Assembly (NCBI GenBank): GCA_040385245.1
Contig: JAZKHT010000001.1
Coordinates: forward strand, 248,001 to 312,000
Direction: 5' to 3'
DNA length: 64,000 nt
From: JAZKHT01 sp040385245
Lineage (GTDB): Bacteria; Pseudomonadota; Alphaproteobacteria; Rhodobacterales; Rhodobacteraceae
Shown: positions 36,010 through 47,200 of the stretch, in pieces
Position numbering within the stretch: the stretch's first letter is position 1
How the letters are laid out: each line of letters opens with the position of its first letter
Position numbers and translations under genes: made by a program
Notes under the pieces: model-generated
The model's input: the letters and a program-made list of their open reading frames with translations, nothing else
Databases searched by the model: none
Told to the model about the DNA's origin: nothing

Positions 36010-37139
36010 TTCGTCAGCGATTCCCCGCGTTGCAAGGTCAGGAACCCGGCATCGAACAGTGTCAGAACCTTGGACAACTGCACCGCTGGCGCGTTCGAAA
36101 CATAGACGGAATCGCGGTTGGCCAGCAAAAACGACTGTGCATAGAACTGCGATTTCGTCTCTTGCAGGTTAAATCGGTAGACCGTCGGAATACCGTTTGC
36201 GCCCCTTGGATAGGCGTCAAGATTGTCCACACCCAATGCCCTCAGCACGGCGGGGGATTCGGGGCGGAATACAAAGACCCCGGTGGGATCGGCGCGCGCA
36301 TCAAGCGGTCCACCCGCCGCTGCGACAGCCTCCAACACGCTGAACCGACTTGACCCAAAGGGGAACGCGCCGCCCCGTTGCACCGCCCCCAACATCGTAT
36401 AACGCTTTGGATCCTGCGTCAGAACGATCAGATCGCCGCGCTGGATGCGGATGTCCTGCCGGGGGTCTTTCAGCACGTCATCCAGCGACATGCTGGCCGA
36501 CCGGCCATTGCGCGTCACCGTCACCGTCGTTTCATGCGCGGGCACCCGGCTGCCGCCGGAATTGGCAATGGCGTCGGAAAGCCTGTCACCGCGTAGCGTC
36601 AGTTCATAATTGCCCGGCCGCACCAGATCGCCCGCCATGGTGACCTTGTTGTTGACCGACCGGGCGACGTTGACCACCGCCTGCGGTTCGATCGCCTTGC
36701 CCTTCAACTGTTCGACGATGCGGTCCTGTATCTGCACTGGCGATAGGCCGGCCACGCTGATTTCGCCGGTATAGGGCAGGCTGATCGTGCCCTTTTCATC
36801 CACGACGGTCACCGGAAAGTCGGCGTTTCCCGTCCCCCCCATCGGTCCGTTGGAAAACAGCCCGCCATTCCCGGCCTCGACAATGCGGATCGACAGAATG
36901 TCACCGACACCGACCCGGTTCGACGGCGGCTCTGCCGAGTCGGTGCCAAAGCCTGCGCTGAAGCCGCGCGGGCCTTGGGCAGCCAGGATATCGGTCACGC
37001 GCTGATCAACGGTGATCAGGACATAATCCTGATCGCTGGAATCGCTAACGATTTCGCTGGTTTTGGGGCCTTGCTGCGGCAGGGCGGTGCAGGCCGTCAG
37101 GCCGGATATCAACAGCAGAAAAGTAAACCGCTTCAACAC
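36006..37139 (-). CDS. Capsule polysaccharide export outer-membrane lipoprotein (KpsD/Wza/BexD type)
   Basis: A 377-residue polysaccharide-export protein that should form the outer-membrane channel of the capsule exporter. The signal peptide ends in the lipobox SGLTAC. The Poly_export domain has VGVGDILSIRIVEAG and GTISLPYTGEISVAG, followed by SLBB repeats (VTMAGDLVRPGNYELT; GRSASMSLDDVLKDP). The tail ends in an amphipathic segment (FDAGFLTLQRGE). The GTG at 37139 gives a normal signal peptide; the ATG at 37172 adds 11 residues and is possible. It is divergent from the reductase gene at 37298, so the 158-base gap holds both promoters. Confidence 0.87.
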   Translation of the reverse strand: MLKRFTFLLLISGLTACTALPQQGPKTSEIVSDSSDQDYVLITVDQRVTDILAAQGPRGFSAGFGTDSAEPPSNRVGVGDILSIRIVEAGNGGLFSNGPMGGTGNADFPVTVVDEKGTISLPYTGEISVAGLSPVQIQDRIVEQLKGKAIEPQAVVNVARSVNNKVTMAGDLVRPGNYELTLRGDRLSDAIANSGGSRVPAHETTVTVTRNGRSASMSLDDVLKDPRQDIRIQRGDLIVLTQDPKRYTMLGAVQRGGAFPFGSSRFSVLEAVAAAGGPLDARADPTGVFVFRPESPAVLRALGVDNLDAYPRGANGIPTVYRFNLQETKSQFYAQSFLLANRDSVYVSNAPAVQLSKVLTLFDAGFLTLQRGESLTN

Positions 37140-37297
37140 AATACCCACACCAAAACACCACCTTTGACGCAATCGGACAAACTGTCATCTTGCGCGGTAA
37201 CGCTAGCCCAGCCCCGGACCAGAGTCCAGATCACACCCGGCTTGCGCGGCGGCGCCGCACCCTGCATGATCGCGGGGCCACAGTGGGGTAAAAGGGT

Positions 37298-38104
37298 ATG
37301 ACAGTGCGTCAAGGGGCCGCCTTTGTGACGGGTGGGTCCAGCGGCATCGGCCTTGCTGCGGCGCTGCAACTGGCGGCCCGGGGTCATCCGGTCGCGTTAT
37401 TCGCCCGTGATCCTGACCGTTTGTCGCAGGCGCGCGACAGGCTTTGTGCGCGGTATCCCGATGCGGTTGTGCGGATCTGTCCGGTCGATGTCACCGACCG
37501 CGCCGCGCTGATGGATGCGGTGGACGAGGCGACGAAAATGATTGGCCCCCCGGTGATCGCCATTGCGTCGGCGGGTATCGCTGGGCCCGGACTGTTCCTT
37601 GATCAACCGCCGGACGCGCATGAACGCCAGATGGCCGTCAACTATTTCGGGACCTTGTGGTTTGTGCAAAGCGTGGCCCCCCTGATGGCCGCCGACGGGG
37701 GCGGCAAGATCGGGCTGGTATCATCCGGCGCGGGTCAGTTCGGCATCTACGGCTACAGCGCCTATGCCGCGTCGAAATTCGCGGTGCGGGGTCTGGCCGA
37801 GGTGTTGCGCGTCGAATTGCGCCCCTGCGGTATCGGAGTCACTCTGATTTACCCCCCCGATACCGACACCCCCCAATTGCGGGCCGAGGCACCGACCAAG
37901 CCCGCCGCGACCGCCGCCATCACCGCAGGTGCGGGGCTTTGGACCGCTGACCGGGTCGCGGCCTGCCTGATCCGGGGGCTGGACCGCGACCGGTTCTGCG
38001 TGATCCCCGGATGGGGCATGGCGCTGCTGCACCAACATGCGGGCCTTTTGGCACCCTTTGTGCGCGCCTTTCAGGCCCGTGTGCTGCGCCGTCTGGGCGG
38101 CTGA
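37298..38104 (+). CDS. Short-chain reductase, 3-ketodihydrosphingosine-reductase-like
   Basis: A 268-residue NADP-dependent reductase. The nucleotide loop is VTGGSSGIGLAAAL, the active site is SGAGQFGIYGYSAYAASK (Ser, YxxxK), and the segment after it reads LIYPPDTDTPQL. The PPDTDTP signature is characteristic of the enzymes that reduce 3-ketodihydrosphingosine to sphinganine; the following region (APTKPAATAAI) also resembles them. The Sinorhizobium capsule gene rkpH encodes a comparable dehydrogenase. Near a polyketide synthase and an alpha-oxoamine synthase gene, it probably reduces the keto group of an alpha-amino ketone lipid (inference). A C-terminal hydrophobic stretch may tie it to the membrane. 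Confidence 0.82.
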   Translation: MTVRQGAAFVTGGSSGIGLAAALQLAARGHPVALFARDPDRLSQARDRLCARYPDAVVRICPVDVTDRAALMDAVDEATKMIGPPVIAIASAGIAGPGLFLDQPPDAHERQMAVNYFGTLWFVQSVAPLMAADGGGKIGLVSSGAGQFGIYGYSAYAASKFAVRGLAEVLRVELRPCGIGVTLIYPPDTDTPQLRAEAPTKPAATAAITAGAGLWTADRVAACLIRGLDRDRFCVIPGWGMALLHQHAGLLAPFVRAFQARVLRRLGG

Positions 38105-38106
38105 TG

Positions 38107-39429
38107 TCAGGTCATGTGTTCGCGCACGATATAGACGGACATCACCGCAATCCCCCACAGCATGAAGGCCAGAACTGCCGCCAGAAACACATTCAGCACG
38201 CGCTTTGGGTAAAGCGCCTGTTCAGGCAACGATGGGCTGACAAAGGACGCGAGATAGCGTTGCTGACGGTCCGCCTCCAGCCGCGCGCCTTCGACAGAGA
38301 CAAGCGCCGACAGATAGGCGCGGCGGGTGAATTCCAGATCGACCGACAATTCCTCGAACGTGCCGACACGTTCGGTCAGCGTGTCGCCGGTGCCGATGGC
38401 CGCGTCACCGCGCCCGAGCTTGGCCTTTTCCACCTCGACCTGATCTTCCAGGGTCGAGATCAGGCTGGCCAGCACGCGCACACTGGGGGCGTCGTCGGAC
38501 AGGTATTCGCGCAAGGTGGCCATGCGGGTCTGCGCCCCGGTCAGTTCACCCATCAGCCGCCCGATCATCGCCTGCTGGGTTGCGACGGAACCGGCGGGGT
38601 CGATGTCCTGTTCCGTCTCGCGGAACGCGGACAGAACATCGCGCTGTTCGCGCAGGCGCGCCTCGGCCCGTTGCAGTTCGGATTCCGCCAGCCTGACGGT
38701 GTCTTGCCGGGATTTGGCCGATACCTGATTTACAAGATCGTTCGACAGGGCCAGAATTTCCTGCGCAAGGCGGCTCGCGTCCTGCGGTGTGAAGGCCTGC
38801 ACCGCAACCGTGATGATCTGCGAGCTGGTGTCGTAATTCACCGAAACCATGCGGTGCAGATATTTCACAACCCGCTCTTTCGGTTCAGTCGGGTCAAGCC
38901 GCGTCAGGAAATCGGCATCCGGGTGATTATAGATCGCGACCAGATCAAGCCGTTCTTCCAGCTCGTCGACAAACCCCCGGCTTTGCAGGTAATCGACCAC
39001 CATATAGCTATCGGTTACGGTCACGCCGCCGGCCCCGGTCATCAAGCCCATCAGGTCGGCAGGTTGCGTCATGGACGGGGACCGGATCGCGAACTTCACC
39101 TCGACCACATAGCGGTCGGTTGCGATGAACGCATAGTAGACCGAGGCGGCTGCAACCGGCAGCAGCACACACAGCGCAAAGCTGACGGCAATCCAGAACC
39201 GCCGCCACTGCTGTGCCGTCCGCCCTGTCGCGGGCGGCAGCCCGATGCGGAAAGGAACGGCCTTGACCGGCGGCACAGCCTCGGATGTCTGCACATCCGC
39301 ATTCGGAACGATGGCTTGCGTCTGCGGGCCACTGACCGGGACCATTTTCTGAACGACGTCGTTGGTCACACTACCATTCCTCGTACTACCTGCCGCCCGA
39401 TCATTGGCACGGCTACGGTTTTCCTGCAT
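38107..39429 (-). CDS. kpsE: Capsule export inner-membrane protein (KpsE/CtrB type)
   Basis: A 440-residue polysaccharide co-polymerase-like protein. A cytoplasmic proline-rich N-terminal tail of about 80 residues leads to a membrane helix (FWIAVSFALCVLLPVAAASVYY broken after VA), a long periplasmic coiled-coil region (LAESELQRAEARLREQRDVL and nearby) and a C-terminal helix (VFLAAVLAFMLWGIAVM). This layout links the inner-membrane ABC transporter with the outer-membrane channel. It lies 24 bases after kpsT on the same strand and ends 2 bases from the end of the reductase gene. Confidence 0.9.
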   Translation of the reverse strand: MQENRSRANDRAAGSTRNGSVTNDVVQKMVPVSGPQTQAIVPNADVQTSEAVPPVKAVPFRIGLPPATGRTAQQWRRFWIAVSFALCVLLPVAAASVYYAFIATDRYVVEVKFAIRSPSMTQPADLMGLMTGAGGVTVTDSYMVVDYLQSRGFVDELEERLDLVAIYNHPDADFLTRLDPTEPKERVVKYLHRMVSVNYDTSSQIITVAVQAFTPQDASRLAQEILALSNDLVNQVSAKSRQDTVRLAESELQRAEARLREQRDVLSAFRETEQDIDPAGSVATQQAMIGRLMGELTGAQTRMATLREYLSDDAPSVRVLASLISTLEDQVEVEKAKLGRGDAAIGTGDTLTERVGTFEELSVDLEFTRRAYLSALVSVEGARLEADRQQRYLASFVSPSLPEQALYPKRVLNVFLAAVLAFMLWGIAVMSVYIVREHMT

Positions 39430-39453
39430 TCCGATCCCGTTGGGGATTGGCCG

Positions 39454-40110
39454 TCAGCGGGCATTCATGGCCCGATACATCGCGATGGCTGGGGCAAGGC
39501 TGTCGTGAAAGATCATCTTGCCTTCTTCCATCACCACGGCGCAGTCGCAGTAATCGCGCAGCGCGTCCATGGAATGGGACACCATGATGATCCGGGACCG
39601 CCCCAGCTTGTTCTGAAATGCCTTTTTCGATTTTGCCTGAAACCGTGCGTCACCGACGCTCATCAACTCGTCGATCAGATAGACGTCAAAGTTGATGGCC
39701 ATGCTGACACCGAATGCCAGCCGCGCGCCCATGCCCGACGAATAGGTCTTGTAGGGTTCGCGGAAGAACGGCCCCAGATCGGCGAATTCTTCCACCTGTG
39801 CCACCACGGATTCGGTGTCTTGCCCGTAGATCCGCGCGACAAAGCGGACATTTTCAAGCCCGGACAATTCGCGGTGAAAACTGCCGCGAAAGCCCAGCGG
39901 CCACGAGATGTTGACGCTGCGCCGGATACGGCCCGAGTCGGGTTCCTCGATCCCGGCGATCATGCGCAGCAGGGTTGATTTGCCCATGCCGTTGCGCCCC
40001 AGCACCGCGATGTTGCGGAACGGCAGATCAATCGTCAGATCGTTGACGATGGTCTTTGTCTGACCGCCGCTCAGCCGGTAAATCTTTGTGACGTTCTGTA
40101 AACTGATCAT
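39454..40110 (-). CDS. kpsT: Capsule export ABC transporter ATP-binding protein (KpsT type)
   Basis: A 218-residue ATPase energising capsule export across the inner membrane. Walker A is VLGRNGMGKSTLLR, the signature is YSSGMGARLAFGVSM, and Walker B is FDVYLIDELMSVGD with a D-loop nearby. The late switch histidine lies in IIMVSHSMDAL. Short size and lack of an extra C-terminal domain match KpsT/CtrD/BexA rather than O-antigen exporters. It overlaps the permease reading frame by 4 bases (ATGA). Confidence 0.93.
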   Translation of the reverse strand: MISLQNVTKIYRLSGGQTKTIVNDLTIDLPFRNIAVLGRNGMGKSTLLRMIAGIEEPDSGRIRRSVNISWPLGFRGSFHRELSGLENVRFVARIYGQDTESVVAQVEEFADLGPFFREPYKTYSSGMGARLAFGVSMAINFDVYLIDELMSVGDARFQAKSKKAFQNKLGRSRIIMVSHSMDALRDYCDCAVVMEEGKMIFHDSLAPAIAMYRAMNAR

Positions 40111-40972
40111 GCCTGATGCTTCTTTGCGGCCCGTTCACGGGCAAGGCCGATGAAGGTTAGGGTCAGGCCCCACGCGAACAGATACCGAAGGTCAAGGTCG
40201 GGCGCCCGGTACGCCGTGTAGTAGCCCAGACGGAACCCCTCGACCCCATGAACCAAGGGGTTCCAGCCAAGCAGGTCGCGGTACTGCGTGGGCAAGGAGG
40301 ACAACGGGTAGAACACGCAGGACAAAAAGAACGATGGGCCCATGATCACGCTGTAAATATTGCTGATCGACGGCATGACCCGTCGCGTGACCGCCAGATT
40401 GAGCCCGACCCCAAAGGCCAACAGCCCGAACAACACCACGGAAAGCAGCATCATTGCCGGGTATCGGGGGGCGGCGCTTTCAGCACCAGCACCTGAAAGG
40501 TCAGAACCATCACCATCACCAACAACACGGTGCAGGTGTCCAGAACGAACCGCGCGATGATCGCATCGATGGGTTTGACCAGCGGATAGTTGAACAGGGA
40601 CTGGTTGGAATCAAACGCCCCCGCCAAGTAGGACGACGCGTTGCGGAAATACTGGAATGGCAGAATTCCCGTGGCAAAGAACAGCGCGTACTCGACAGAT
40701 GACGTGGATTGCAGCGCGAATGTCGAAAAGAACACCGTCATCACAATGATCAGCAATGCAGGTTCCACCAAGGCCCAGGTGTAGCCGATGCGCGATCTGC
40801 CATGACGCACCCGCGCTTCGCGCAACAACAGCGCAAAGACGACTCGGATGTGGATGATCAGGGGGCCGGGCAGGCGCGCGGATGATCTTGGCGGCACGAC
40901 GCCCCGGTCGGCTTGCCCCGCCTGTGTTTCAAATCCTGCCACTGGTAAAATAGTCCCCGAACACAACCACAC
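40107..40972 (-). pseudogene. kpsM: Capsule export ABC permease (KpsM type), frameshifted into two frames
   Basis: The permease is present in full but in two frames. Residues 1-173 (GTG start at 40972, end at 40451) hold the N-terminal half with LLREARVRHGRSRIGYTWA and three membrane segments. A second frame (40454 to 40107, 115 residues) continues with LLSVVLFGLLAFGVGLN and ends WNPLVHGVEGFRLGYYTAY, standard for the C-terminal half of KpsM. On the coding strand the break falls at a run of six C (plus-strand G at 40466-40471); adding one C restores APPPRYPAMMLL and a single permease. It may be a true mutation, phase variation, frameshifting or a sequencing slip. The first codon may be a later GTG (about 40897). 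Confidence 0.75.
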
Positions 40973-41171
40973 CCTGCCACCCGATCACAGGGGAACGCAG
41001 GCTTACTCTGGCCCGAAATGCGCTTATGGCCCGATTCGCGCAAGCGCGCGTGTGCAGTTCAGGTGGATTCCCGCAACCTGAGTCTTTGCTGCCTCATTTC
41101 TGTGCGACTGCTTGTGATTGGTAATTTCACAGTGACCTTCCCCTAGCGCAGACGGCCCCTTGGGTGTAGGA

Positions 41172-41181
41172 CTTGTACAAG
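41172..41181. promoter_or_regulatory. CTTGTACAAG palindrome in the kpsM/PKS divergent promoter region
   Basis: The 267 bases between the kpsM frame and the likely PKS start have no gene and should contain two divergent promoters. A perfect 10-bp palindrome, CTTGTACAAG, lies 58 bases before the chosen PKS start. It is too short to assign to a regulator with confidence. No rho-independent terminator is visible here. Confidence 0.3.
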
Positions 41182-41239
41182 GCCCGGGTGTATGACGGGC
41201 TTTGGCGCGGGTGTGTATTGGTGCTGCCGTGTCTGTGAA

Positions 41240-44200
41240 ATGTGTAGTGGGTTGGGCAGTAAGCTGGTCAGTACGATTGAATTTACCGGGCGCGCCTGTC
41301 GCTTGCCCGGGGCGCAGAACGCCGAAGGCTTTGCCGGGCTGATCTTCAGCAACCGCGATGCCGTGAGCGAAGTGCCGCGCGCGCGCTGGGCACATGAGGC
41401 GTTTTATCACCCCACCGTCGGAACGCGCGGCAAATCCTATTCCTTTGCCGCCGGGGTTCTGGACGACATCTATGGCTTTGATCCCGCCGTTTTCGGAATT
41501 TCCCCGCGCGAAGCGGGCCAGATGGACCCGCAACAGCGCATCCTGCTGCAAGTCGTGTGGGAAGCGATCGAAGATGCCGGTCTGATCCCGGCCGATCTGG
41601 CCGGCAAGAATGTCGGCGTCTATGTCGGCACATCCGCGCTGGATCACAGTGCGCGGCTGTCGCACGATTTCGACATCGCTGACGCCTATATGATGACGGG
41701 CAACACGTTGTCGCTGGTGTCCAACCGGTTGTCCCACGCGCTGGATCTGCGCGCCCCCAGTCTGACCGTGGATACCGCCTGTTCGTCATCGCTGTTCGCG
41801 CTTGATCTGGCGGAAAAGGCGTTGCGGGCGGGTGTTATCGACATGGCAATTGTCGGCGGCGTGAACCTGCTGCTGAACCCGATTTCCTTTGTCGGTTTTT
41901 CCGCCGCGCGGATGCTGTCGCAGCGGGGCCGGTGCCAGCCTTTTGCCGCCAATGCGGATGGGTATGTCCGCGCAGAAGGGGCCGTTGCCTTTGTGCTGGA
42001 ACGGCGCACCCTTGGCGCGCCCAACCCGCGCGCGTCCTACGGGCGGCTTTTGGCCAGCGGGACCAACACCGATGGCAACACGGTCAATGTCGCCTTGCCA
42101 TCGCTTCAGGGGCAATTGTCCCTGCTGCGCGCAATTTATGAAACTGCCGGCATAGACCCCAACGATCTGGCCTTTGTCGAGGCGCACGGGACCGGCACCC
42201 TTGCCGGTGACCCGGTCGAGGCGGGTGCCTTGGGCCAGGCCCTTGGCCAGCGCCGCCACACCCCCTTGCCCATCGGATCGGTCAAATCGAACATCGGCCA
42301 TCTGGAACCTGCCTCGGGCCTGGCCGGTGTGCTGAAAACACTGTTCGCGCTGGAACGCGGCATCCTGCCCGCCAGCCTTCATGCCGACCAGTTGAACCCT
42401 GCAATCCCGTTTGGCGACCTCAATCTGACTGTGGCCACCCGCAACCTGCATTTGCCGCTGTCGGATCGGCGGTTGTGCGCAGGCGTCAGCTCGTTCGGGT
42501 TTGGCGGGGCCAATGCCCACGCCGTCATTCAGGCACCCGAACCGCAGCTCACTGTGCCTTCTGAAAGCGGACAGGACTGCATCCTGTTCCTGTCCGCCCA
42601 CTGTCAGGATGCGCTGGCGTCCCTGACCGCGCAGCATCAGGCGCGGTTTGCCAAAGGGGCCAGCGCCAATGAAACGGCGTCGCAGACATTGGCGTTCCGG
42701 GGCACCTATCCACATCGCGTGGCAGTCGTGCCTGGGGCCGACACAGTGCCCGATGCCTTGGCAGCCCACGTTGCAGGCACACGCCATGCGGGCGTTCTGA
42801 CGGCGCGGACGACCCTGACCGACCTTGCGTCCGTGTTTCTGTATTCCGGCAACGGGTCGCAATACGCGGGCATGGCGCGGGCGGCATTGGCGGCAGACGC
42901 GGAGTATGCAGGCCACCTGCACCAGATCGACGCAAAGTTCGCGGCCATCGCCGGATGGTCGCTGATGGACCAGATCAACAGTACCACGCTGGAGCAGGAT
43001 CTTGCACGGTCGGAAATCGCACAACCGCTGTTGTTCGCCGATCAGATCGCCCTGACCCATGCCCTTGCCGCGCGCGGGATGATCCCTGCCGCTGTGCTGG
43101 GTCATTCGGGGGGCGAAGTTGCCGCCGCTTGCGCGTCCGGCGCGCTCGATCTCGATCAGGCGCTGTTGCTGATCCACCGGCGCAGCCAGTCGCAGACCCG
43201 TCTTGCCGGGCGCGGCACGATGGCGGCGCTTCAGGTATCGGAATCCGAGGCGCTGCTAGGCATCGAAGAAAGCGGTATCGCGGATGTCACCATCGCGGCC
43301 GTCAACAGCCCGCGCAGCGTTTCCATCGTCGGCCCGGTTGACGCGATCGAGGCGTTTCAGCGGTTCGCCCGCCGTGCCAAACGCTGGGCCTGCGTCCGGC
43401 TTGCGATCAACTACCCCTACCACGGCCCCGCGCAGGACGAGATTGAGGGCGAGTTACGTGCGGCCATCGCCTTTCTGGTGCCACATGCGACGTCCATCCC
43501 GTTCCTGTCGTCCGTCCAGGGGGGGGTGTTGCAGGGGAAAGACCTTGGCCCGGACTATTGTTGGTCGAACGTCCGCCAGCCCGTCCGCTTTCAACAGGCG
43601 ATCGGGGCTGCGGTTGCAATGGGGCATCGCGCCTTTGTCGAGATTGGCCCCAGTCCGGTGTTGAACAGCTACACCACCGACAGTCTGGGGGATGACGCCG
43701 TGTCCTGTGCTGTCACCCACAGCTTTGAAAAGGCAGACAGCGCCGCCGTCAACCCGGTGCTTCGCAGCATCGCCCGCGCGCGGGTGTCGGGGGTGCGGGT
43801 AGATCCACGCCGCCTTGCCCCCGTTCCCGCCGCGCTGAACCGGGAGCTTCCGACCTATCCTTGGGCCAACCAGCCGTTCCGCATCGACGACTCCGCGTCC
43901 ATCCACCGGTATTATGGCACCAACGACGCGCACCATCTGTTGCTGGGGCGCGAAGACGGGCTTGATGCCTCGGTCTGGAAGGCGGAAATCGACCTTGGCC
44001 TGATCCCGCCGCTTGGTGATCACCGGGTGGGCGGCAACGCCCTGCTGCCCGCGACGGCTTTTGCCGAAACTGCCCTTGCCGCCGCATACCGCGCCTTGGG
44101 TGCACCGGCAGAACTGCGCGATCTGGACATCACCGCTCCGCTGCCGCTCTCACTTGGCGGAATGACCGAGCTGCGCACAACCGCCAGTCCGCGCCACGGT

Positions 44201-47200
44201 TCGGTTCAGATCGCCAGCCGGTTGAAGGCCGCCGAAAGCGGTTGGCGTGATCATCTGGCCTGCCGGTATGGCCCGATGCCTGCCACCGGCGTGCCACAGA
44301 TTGCCCCCGACCGTGCACGGCATCCGGACGACGTGCCGGGTGCCGCACTTTATGCCATGACGCGGGAAATCGGTCTTGACTATGGCCCCGCCTTTGCCCG
44401 CGTTTCGCATTGTCGCGTCACTGCCCCCGACCGGGTCGAGGTGATCTTGTCCGAAGGGCCGTCGATGTTCGGCGCAGGCGGGTTCTGCCTTGATCCGATC
44501 GGTGCGGATGCGGTGTTTCACGGTCTGGTCGCAGCACTGGCCGACAGCGCCCATGCCCGCGCGCGGATGGGGTTTGTTCCGGTCCATATCGCCCGCCTGT
44601 GCGTCCTTCAGTCAGGGCGCGCCATCCGCAGCGGGCGCATCCATGTGAAACGCATCGGGCAAAGGACGGTTCTGGCCGACTTTGCCTGCTTTGACAGTGA
44701 CGGGGTCGAGGTTGCGCATCTGCAAGGGGTGCGGTTCCAAAGCCTGCGCCTGACGAAAGACATCCAACTGACCGCCCACGCGTTTCGCTGGGAAGCGCAC
44801 CGGATCGACCGCAGCCCGGTGCCGGCGCCCGACCTTGCCGCCACCGCTGACAAGATCGCAATCGCCGCGCAGGCGGACGACATGGCCCCGCAGGACGACA
44901 TGGCCCTGCTGATCGAAGCGGCAGCCCAACGGATGGCGTATGATGCTGTTCGCATAATGGCCGACCCTGCGGGACGCCTTGCCCACCCGGCCAGCGCTTA
45001 TGGCACCAACCTGCTTTTCATGCTTGCGCGGACGGGTCTGGCCGAGAATGGGGCAGACGGTTGGCAGATCGCACCAGACAACCCCGCGCCGCCCGTGGAT
45101 CAGATAGTATCGGGATTTCTGACGGGCCGTCCCGACCTTGTACCGGAATTCGCGGCACTGATGCGGTTGCAGTCGGCGCTGCCTGATATTTTGACATCTG
45201 CCGACCATCCCGACGCGAAAACCGTTTTCGGGCGCGAGGCTTTGGAAAACCTGACCCAGGGGTCGGTTTTTGCGCACCGACGCCAGCGCCTGTTGTGCGA
45301 CGCGGCACAGGCTTTCACCGATGCCCATCCCCGCACCCGCAATCTGCGCGTCGCTGTCGCAGGCTCTGCCCTGACGGCAACCCTGATCCGCACCTTGGCG
45401 CATCCGGGGCTGGAGGTGATTGAGATCACCGCAACCCCGGTCACAGGGGCCGTCGTGCAGATTGAACCGACCGCCCGCGCGCTTGCCGATCACGGCCCCT
45501 TTGATCTGATCCTGTCCGATGATGCGCTGGGCTGCCTTTTGCCCCTGTCGCGCGCGGCCCTTGCGCCGCAGGGCCTGCTGCTGGCCGTTGAAACCGCAAC
45601 GTCCGATTTTGCCGATCTGGTTTTCGGGCTTGACCCCGACTGGTTTGCGGCGTCGCCAAGCCCGGAATTTCCGCTTTCGTCCCAGCGCAGCGGTGATGAA
45701 TGGGCGAATGCACTGACTGCCACAGGGCTGGTCAACGTGCGGACCACGCTGCCGGACGGTCTTGGCAATGCCACGCTATTGGTTGCAGGCACGGGAGAGC
45801 AGACTGTTTCCCCTGCTGTCGCGCAGTCCAATGCCGCGATCCTGACGCTGCTGTCCGGGGTGCCGTCGGTCAACACAGCCCTTGGTCTGCGCCAAGATCG
45901 CGCGACCGGCATTGCCAGCCTGACGCTGGACAATGCGACCCTGCTGCACATCCCGACCCCTGCCCCCGGCACGGATCCGCGCGATCTGTTGCAGGCCCGC
46001 CTGCTGTTTCTGGCACCGCTTCTGGCCGAACAGGCGGCCTGCGCTGTGCCGCTTTTGGCGGTTATTCCGGCAGGGAGCGGATTTGCCGGTGTCCCGTCGC
46101 CGGATCAGGCGGCGATCTGGGCCTTTCTGCGCACCGCCCGCAATGAATACCCCGGTCGGCGTCTGCACGCGCTGGATGTGTCCCCGGATATGGGGGACGA
46201 CGACCTGGCCGCCCGGATCGCTGATCTTTTGGCGGGTGGCACGACGGAAACGGAACTGATCATCGGGCCGGACGGCCTGACTGCCTTGCGCGTGCGTCAG
46301 GGGCTTGCCCAAGGCGTGGCCCCGGATGATGGGACGGAAAAGCGGCTGCTGTCCCCGGCGCTGTCGGGGCGGCTGGACGATCTGCACTGGCAATCCGCCC
46401 CCAGACGAGCCCCGGCGGGGGACGAGGTTGAGATCGCGGTCGCCTATACCGGCATCAATTACCGGGATGTGATGTGGGCCATGGGCATCCTGCCGGAAGA
46501 GGCGCTGGAGACGGGCTTTGCAGGCCCCACCCTTGGCATCGAATGTGCGGGCACCGTTCTGCGTGTGGGCGCAGGCGTCACCCATCTGTCGCCCGGTGAT
46601 CCGGTGGTGACCTTTGGCCCCGCCTGCTTTGCCTCGCATGTCACGGTGCGGGCGGATTTTGTCGGGCGCGTGCCGCAGGGGGCCGATCTGGCGGCGGCGG
46701 CGACGATGCCGGTGGCGTTCTTCACCGCCTTTTACGCGCTGGACCATCTTGCCCGTCTGTCGCCGGGCGAGACTGTATTGATCCACGGGGCCGCAGGGGG
46801 GGTTGGCCTTGCCGCCGTCCAGATCGCGCAACGCGCAGGCGCGCGCATCATTGCCACCGCTGGATCGGCAGTAAAACGTGACCTTCTGCGCGCCCTTGGC
46901 GTGACGGACGTGCTGGATAGCCGCACGCTCGACTTTGCCGATCAGGTTCGGGCGCTGACGGGTGGGTCCGGGGTCGATGTGGTGCTGAATTCGCTTGCCG
47001 GTGACGCGATGGAACGGTCGCTGAACAGCCTTGCGCCGTTCGGGCGCTTTCTGGAACTGGGCAAGCAGGACTACTATGGCAACACCACCATCGGCCTGCG
47101 CCCGCTGAAGGAAAACATCAGCTATTTCGGCGTCGATGTGGATCAGCTTTTGTCAGTGAAACCCGATCTGGCACAGCGGTTGTATCGTCAGATGATGACG

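Noticed and set aside
38011..39978. A 655-codon plus-strand frame opposite kpsE and kpsT
   Set aside because: kpsE and kpsT have clear motifs on the minus strand; the plus frame has none.
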